The notes below the pieces were generated by a model, which saw nothing but the letters and a program-made list of their open reading frames with translations, had not been told where the DNA came from and did not search any database. The translations under genes and the position numbers were made by a program. Below, piece by piece: positions 60,914 through 64,000 of a DNA stretch of 64,000 nucleotides (its first letter is position 1; each line of letters begins with the position of its first letter). Location of the stretch: positions 5,208,001 through 5,272,000 of the forward strand of contig NC_039506.1 of NCBI RefSeq assembly GCF_003672135.1. Reading direction: 5' to 3'. The DNA is from Ooceraea biroi. Lineage: Eukaryota; Arthropoda; Insecta; Hymenoptera; Formicidae.

Positions 60914-63513
60914 GTTACACGTAGGAACACAATATGATAGAAATGTACAGGCATGAAAGATAATTTTTCACGATAATTTTCCACGCTTCGAGAAACCTTT
61001 GTCGACAAACAGCACCAAGCTCTTCTTTCTTCAGCTCGTCTCTCAATTAGCGACACTACACGAAACAATGCGGGCCCGGCATCTTGGCGCGCCACTCCCA
61101 AGGCGTGTCGAGCTAATCCCATTAGTCGTACTTCAAATTTCAGTGATTTCATTTCGAAGGTTTCCATTCTTCGGGGAAACGGGGAAACGCCACTTTCGCT
61201 CGAACATTTATTTTCCCGCGCAGCCGGAAGCGCGGAAGGACGGCGTTCATTGACTGCGACACGATACGAGGGATACCGAGAGCCTATTCGTAGGCTTGCT
61301 TGTCATTTACGGTGAGCTTTTCGCCGTGGCAGCGCTTAGCGGTCGCCGTCGCGCCGCGCCACGCCGATGCATAAAGACGCAACGGTGCGCCGCGGTAAAC
61401 GCTCGTAAATGCATGCGCCGACATTTTTGTTCTCGTTCATCGTTACATGCCTGCATAAACGCGAGCGAGGCATCTCGACGGGTTTTAATGAGTTTCGCGG
61501 CGCGGCGAGGAACGGGAACGACGGCGGGGCGTTACGAGGCAACGCATGAGGTCTCCGTGATCTTTTTTCTTTTCTTCTAAGTCCGCGGCTTTATTGTTGC
61601 GCTCCATTGTGCCGATCGAAGGCGTGGCCGGGGTCGGGGAAGACGTCGCTCCTGCCTTGCACTTTCGTTCCCCGATGCATCGGCCCCGGTGTATCTCATC
61701 CCCGTAACCACGTCGCCCCATGACGATCCCCGCCACGCATCACGGCGTGTTAAAAAGACCGACCGATTTGCGATAATTCACCGCCACGATCGTGAACGCT
61801 ATTGTTCGATGCGCGTGCATTGCTGTGCGTCCAATTAAACGTTTGACCGATGATGATAACTTCGGGATTCTTCCATCCGAGCGTCCAGACGATCTCTTCG
61901 GCGTCACCCCTTTCGTTTTCTTTTAGCAGTTCTGCCGTTCCTTCACGGATGTCTGTTCGTTAACAAATTCGTTTATTACGTATTTATCGATTATAAATAA
62001 TTTGGAACAGTTTCATAAATTGTGAACGTTGCAATTTTGTAGTCTGCCCAAAAAGATCATTAAAAATAGAGAAACGATTGGAAAACAATCAGCAGACAGT
62101 TGAATAACAGAAAGATAGGAAAAGATAAATAAAAGAAATTAATGCATTTCAAAAGACACGCTTATTTGTATTAGAAAAGAAAAGCGAAAAATATTTCAAT
62201 ATCCACAATGATTATCGTGGTGAAATAGTTATTTAAACAATTCGTATTCTGCCATGCAAAACTCTATTGACATTTTTTGAAAGTTTCCGAGAATTGGAGA
62301 TGAGAAAACATGAAGCTGTTGTTCCCAAAATTTTGTAGTCTGCTCAAAAGGATAAAAGAAACGGTAAAGAAAAGAAATTCAAAGAACAAATACATAAATC
62401 ATGACAGAAGCTTTTGTCATATATCACCGACAAATAATTTAAAATAACATTTTAAAATAACATAAAATAATTTGTAATATTACAGCACAGAAAAGCATCC
62501 CAAAAGTAAAAACATACATTTCCAAAGATGTCATATCGATTTAATTCAGTTACCATTAACGCATCAGTATATTATATTGTATATACACTCGCTTATAATG
62601 CCACTTAATTAATTTTAATATATGTATATAAGAGAAACCGAAAAAATATATTTTATTATAAATGAATTCTCCGAGTGCTGTTGCAAACAATTCGGGATTC
62701 TTGGAAGTCCCTGCCAGTGGCTCTCAACTGGCGTCTTAACCGTGCGTCTTGGATCTCGGTGTCACGTAAACGGTAGCGGACTCTACGAAAACAGGACGAT
62801 ACGTTGAAATCGGCCAAACCGATTCACACGAAGCGTACCGTATTAAGTTTCAGTAACTGACGTGCGCGTAAGGGGAGCCGGATACGATAAGGAGTTATCG
62901 TTCGGGGGCACGGACGGAGGGCCCACACACGCGAGGCCTCGGCGTACACAGACCCCCTTTATCGCTCGCACACCCGATATATCTCGCTCGCCGCGGATAT
63001 ACTTTCGAAACTCGGCGCGGTGCGAGTCTCTTAGACTTCGACGCTTGCTGTTCTTGCGAGCACCACTCCGGGAGACCTTCAGAGTGCTCTAATTGCACCA
63101 CGTGCGATATGAATTGCAGAGTAACGTTCAGTTAATTCAGGGATTTGCGGTTTTGCAAGGTAGAACCGGAAAAATGAAACAGACATGATTCTGCGAAGTT
63201 TGCGCGCGCGTATTACAGAATCGAGAGAAAGACAATTCTTCGGCAAAATGTAACTTATGTAGATCTGTGTGCGATATTTATCGGAAGAAGAAATTTTGAA
63301 AATTTAAGTGATGACATCTTGAAGACAAGTAAATATAATTTAAAAAATTATTATATTCATCAATTATGTAAACATATATTATATAAATTACATCTACAGA
63401 TTTCTTCTTGGTCCCGTAATAAGAAATAAAGTGTATAAAATAAAGTGTATTCAGCAAAAATGGATATTTTGTATGAGTACTTTTCATTAAGTGAAATTTT
63501 GGCGGGAACTTGC
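60913..63513. other. non-coding, no gene recognised
   Basis: CpG-rich to about 61960, then AT-rich. The phrase TTTTGTAGTCTGC[CT]CAAAA occurs near 62036 and again near 62331, a weak sign of an old local duplication. Confidence 0.45.
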
Positions 63514-63633
63514 TACCGTGGAAACGTTTTCCGCGCGCTCTGCTTTGTTACTCTGAGCGTTAAAATATCTTTCCACGTTGGAAAGTGTTTGCGAACCGAA
63601 GATATTTTCGGACGTGAAAACGTTTCCACGGTA
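63514..63633. repeat. nested inverted repeat, 18-bp perfect outer arms
   Basis: TACCGTGGAAACGTTTTC at 63514-63531 is exactly reverse-complemented at 63616-63633. Inside, AAAATATCT (about 63562-63570) pairs with AGATATTTT (about 63600-63608). The nested design in about 120 bp suggests a small foldback transposon or a regulatory hairpin. No clear target duplication was identified. Confidence 0.75.
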
Positions 63634-64000
63634 CGAGGAGGTCGGCAGAATCGCGTCGTAAAAGAGAGGGGGCGATAGGCAGTGAGAGAGATTCGTGAAA
63701 ATGCAAATCTCCTGTCGCAATAACCAAATGTTTTCTTTTTGTTTGCATCACGTCACGTATACCAAGAATAATCTATGACTGCCATGTATCTTGCAGTGTA
63801 TTTTATTTAAACGAAACTTACGATTAAAAGATAATAAACGAGGAAGAAACTTTCGCGAAAATTCTTAACACAAATCTTAAATCAATTAAAATATATTTTA
63901 GAATTTTTTCAATATAATAAACTCAAAAAATGTTAATTAAAGCAAATCTATTTATTAATTATTTCAGTTTTCGATATAATATCAACATAAAAGATAACTT

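Noticed and set aside
60757..61167. 136-codon minus-strand frame
   Set aside because: Its centre is a Tyr-Ile run from the TA microsatellite; not a gene.
1..64000. CRISPR arrays, operons, bacterial promoters, rRNA genes
   Set aside because: The window is insect nuclear DNA with spliced genes. No regularly spaced repeat array, no rRNA-like segment and no convincing tRNA was seen.

Overview
This window looks like insect nuclear DNA, most likely a hymenopteran and probably an ant. It is AT-rich but full of CpG dinucleotides, the one clear gene is cut into many exons by short AT-rich introns, and the repeats are DNA transposons of the mariner/Tc1 kind and TTAA-flanked foldback elements. The organism call is an inference from composition and repeat content; no species marker is present.

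Region 1 (1-13 kb) holds the only gene identified with confidence: the 3' part of an EML/EMAP-like gene (echinoderm microtubule-associated protein-like) on the + strand. Fifteen exons from 1599 to the stop codon at 11011 join in phase to encode 799 residues: a Ser/Pro/Arg-rich linker, the HELP motif, and the complete atypical WD40 (TAPE) double propeller. The N-terminal coiled-coil exons lie beyond the left edge. Two introns use GC-AG borders. There is a possible 24-nt in-frame microexon and a possible internal promoter for a short form. The sequence after the stop carries a diverged ~112-bp tandem duplication and is probably 3' UTR.

Region 2 (13-19.2 kb) is mostly non-coding. It holds a near-perfect 25-bp hairpin (14.8 kb), a candidate first coding exon of an unidentified gene (ATG at 17469, with plausible splice sites upstream), and a dead 1257-bp mariner at 17849-19105.

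Region 3 (19-64 kb) has no exon I can name. It contains two nearly identical ~720-bp foldback elements flanked by TTAA (23.1 and 31.2 kb), a 761-bp Tc1/mariner-type element with 150-bp inverted repeats and only the two ends of a DUF4817-type transposase (26.7 kb), a degenerate mariner fragment (36.6 kb), a 128-bp mariner-type MITE (54.9 kb), several microsatellites and short tandem duplications, and scattered CpG-rich islands, some with splice-donor-like sequences. It could be intergenic DNA or a long first intron; the sequence alone does not decide this.

The genes do not form a functional system. The interest lies in unusual splicing of the EML gene, the transposon derivatives, and a few possible undescribed first exons.
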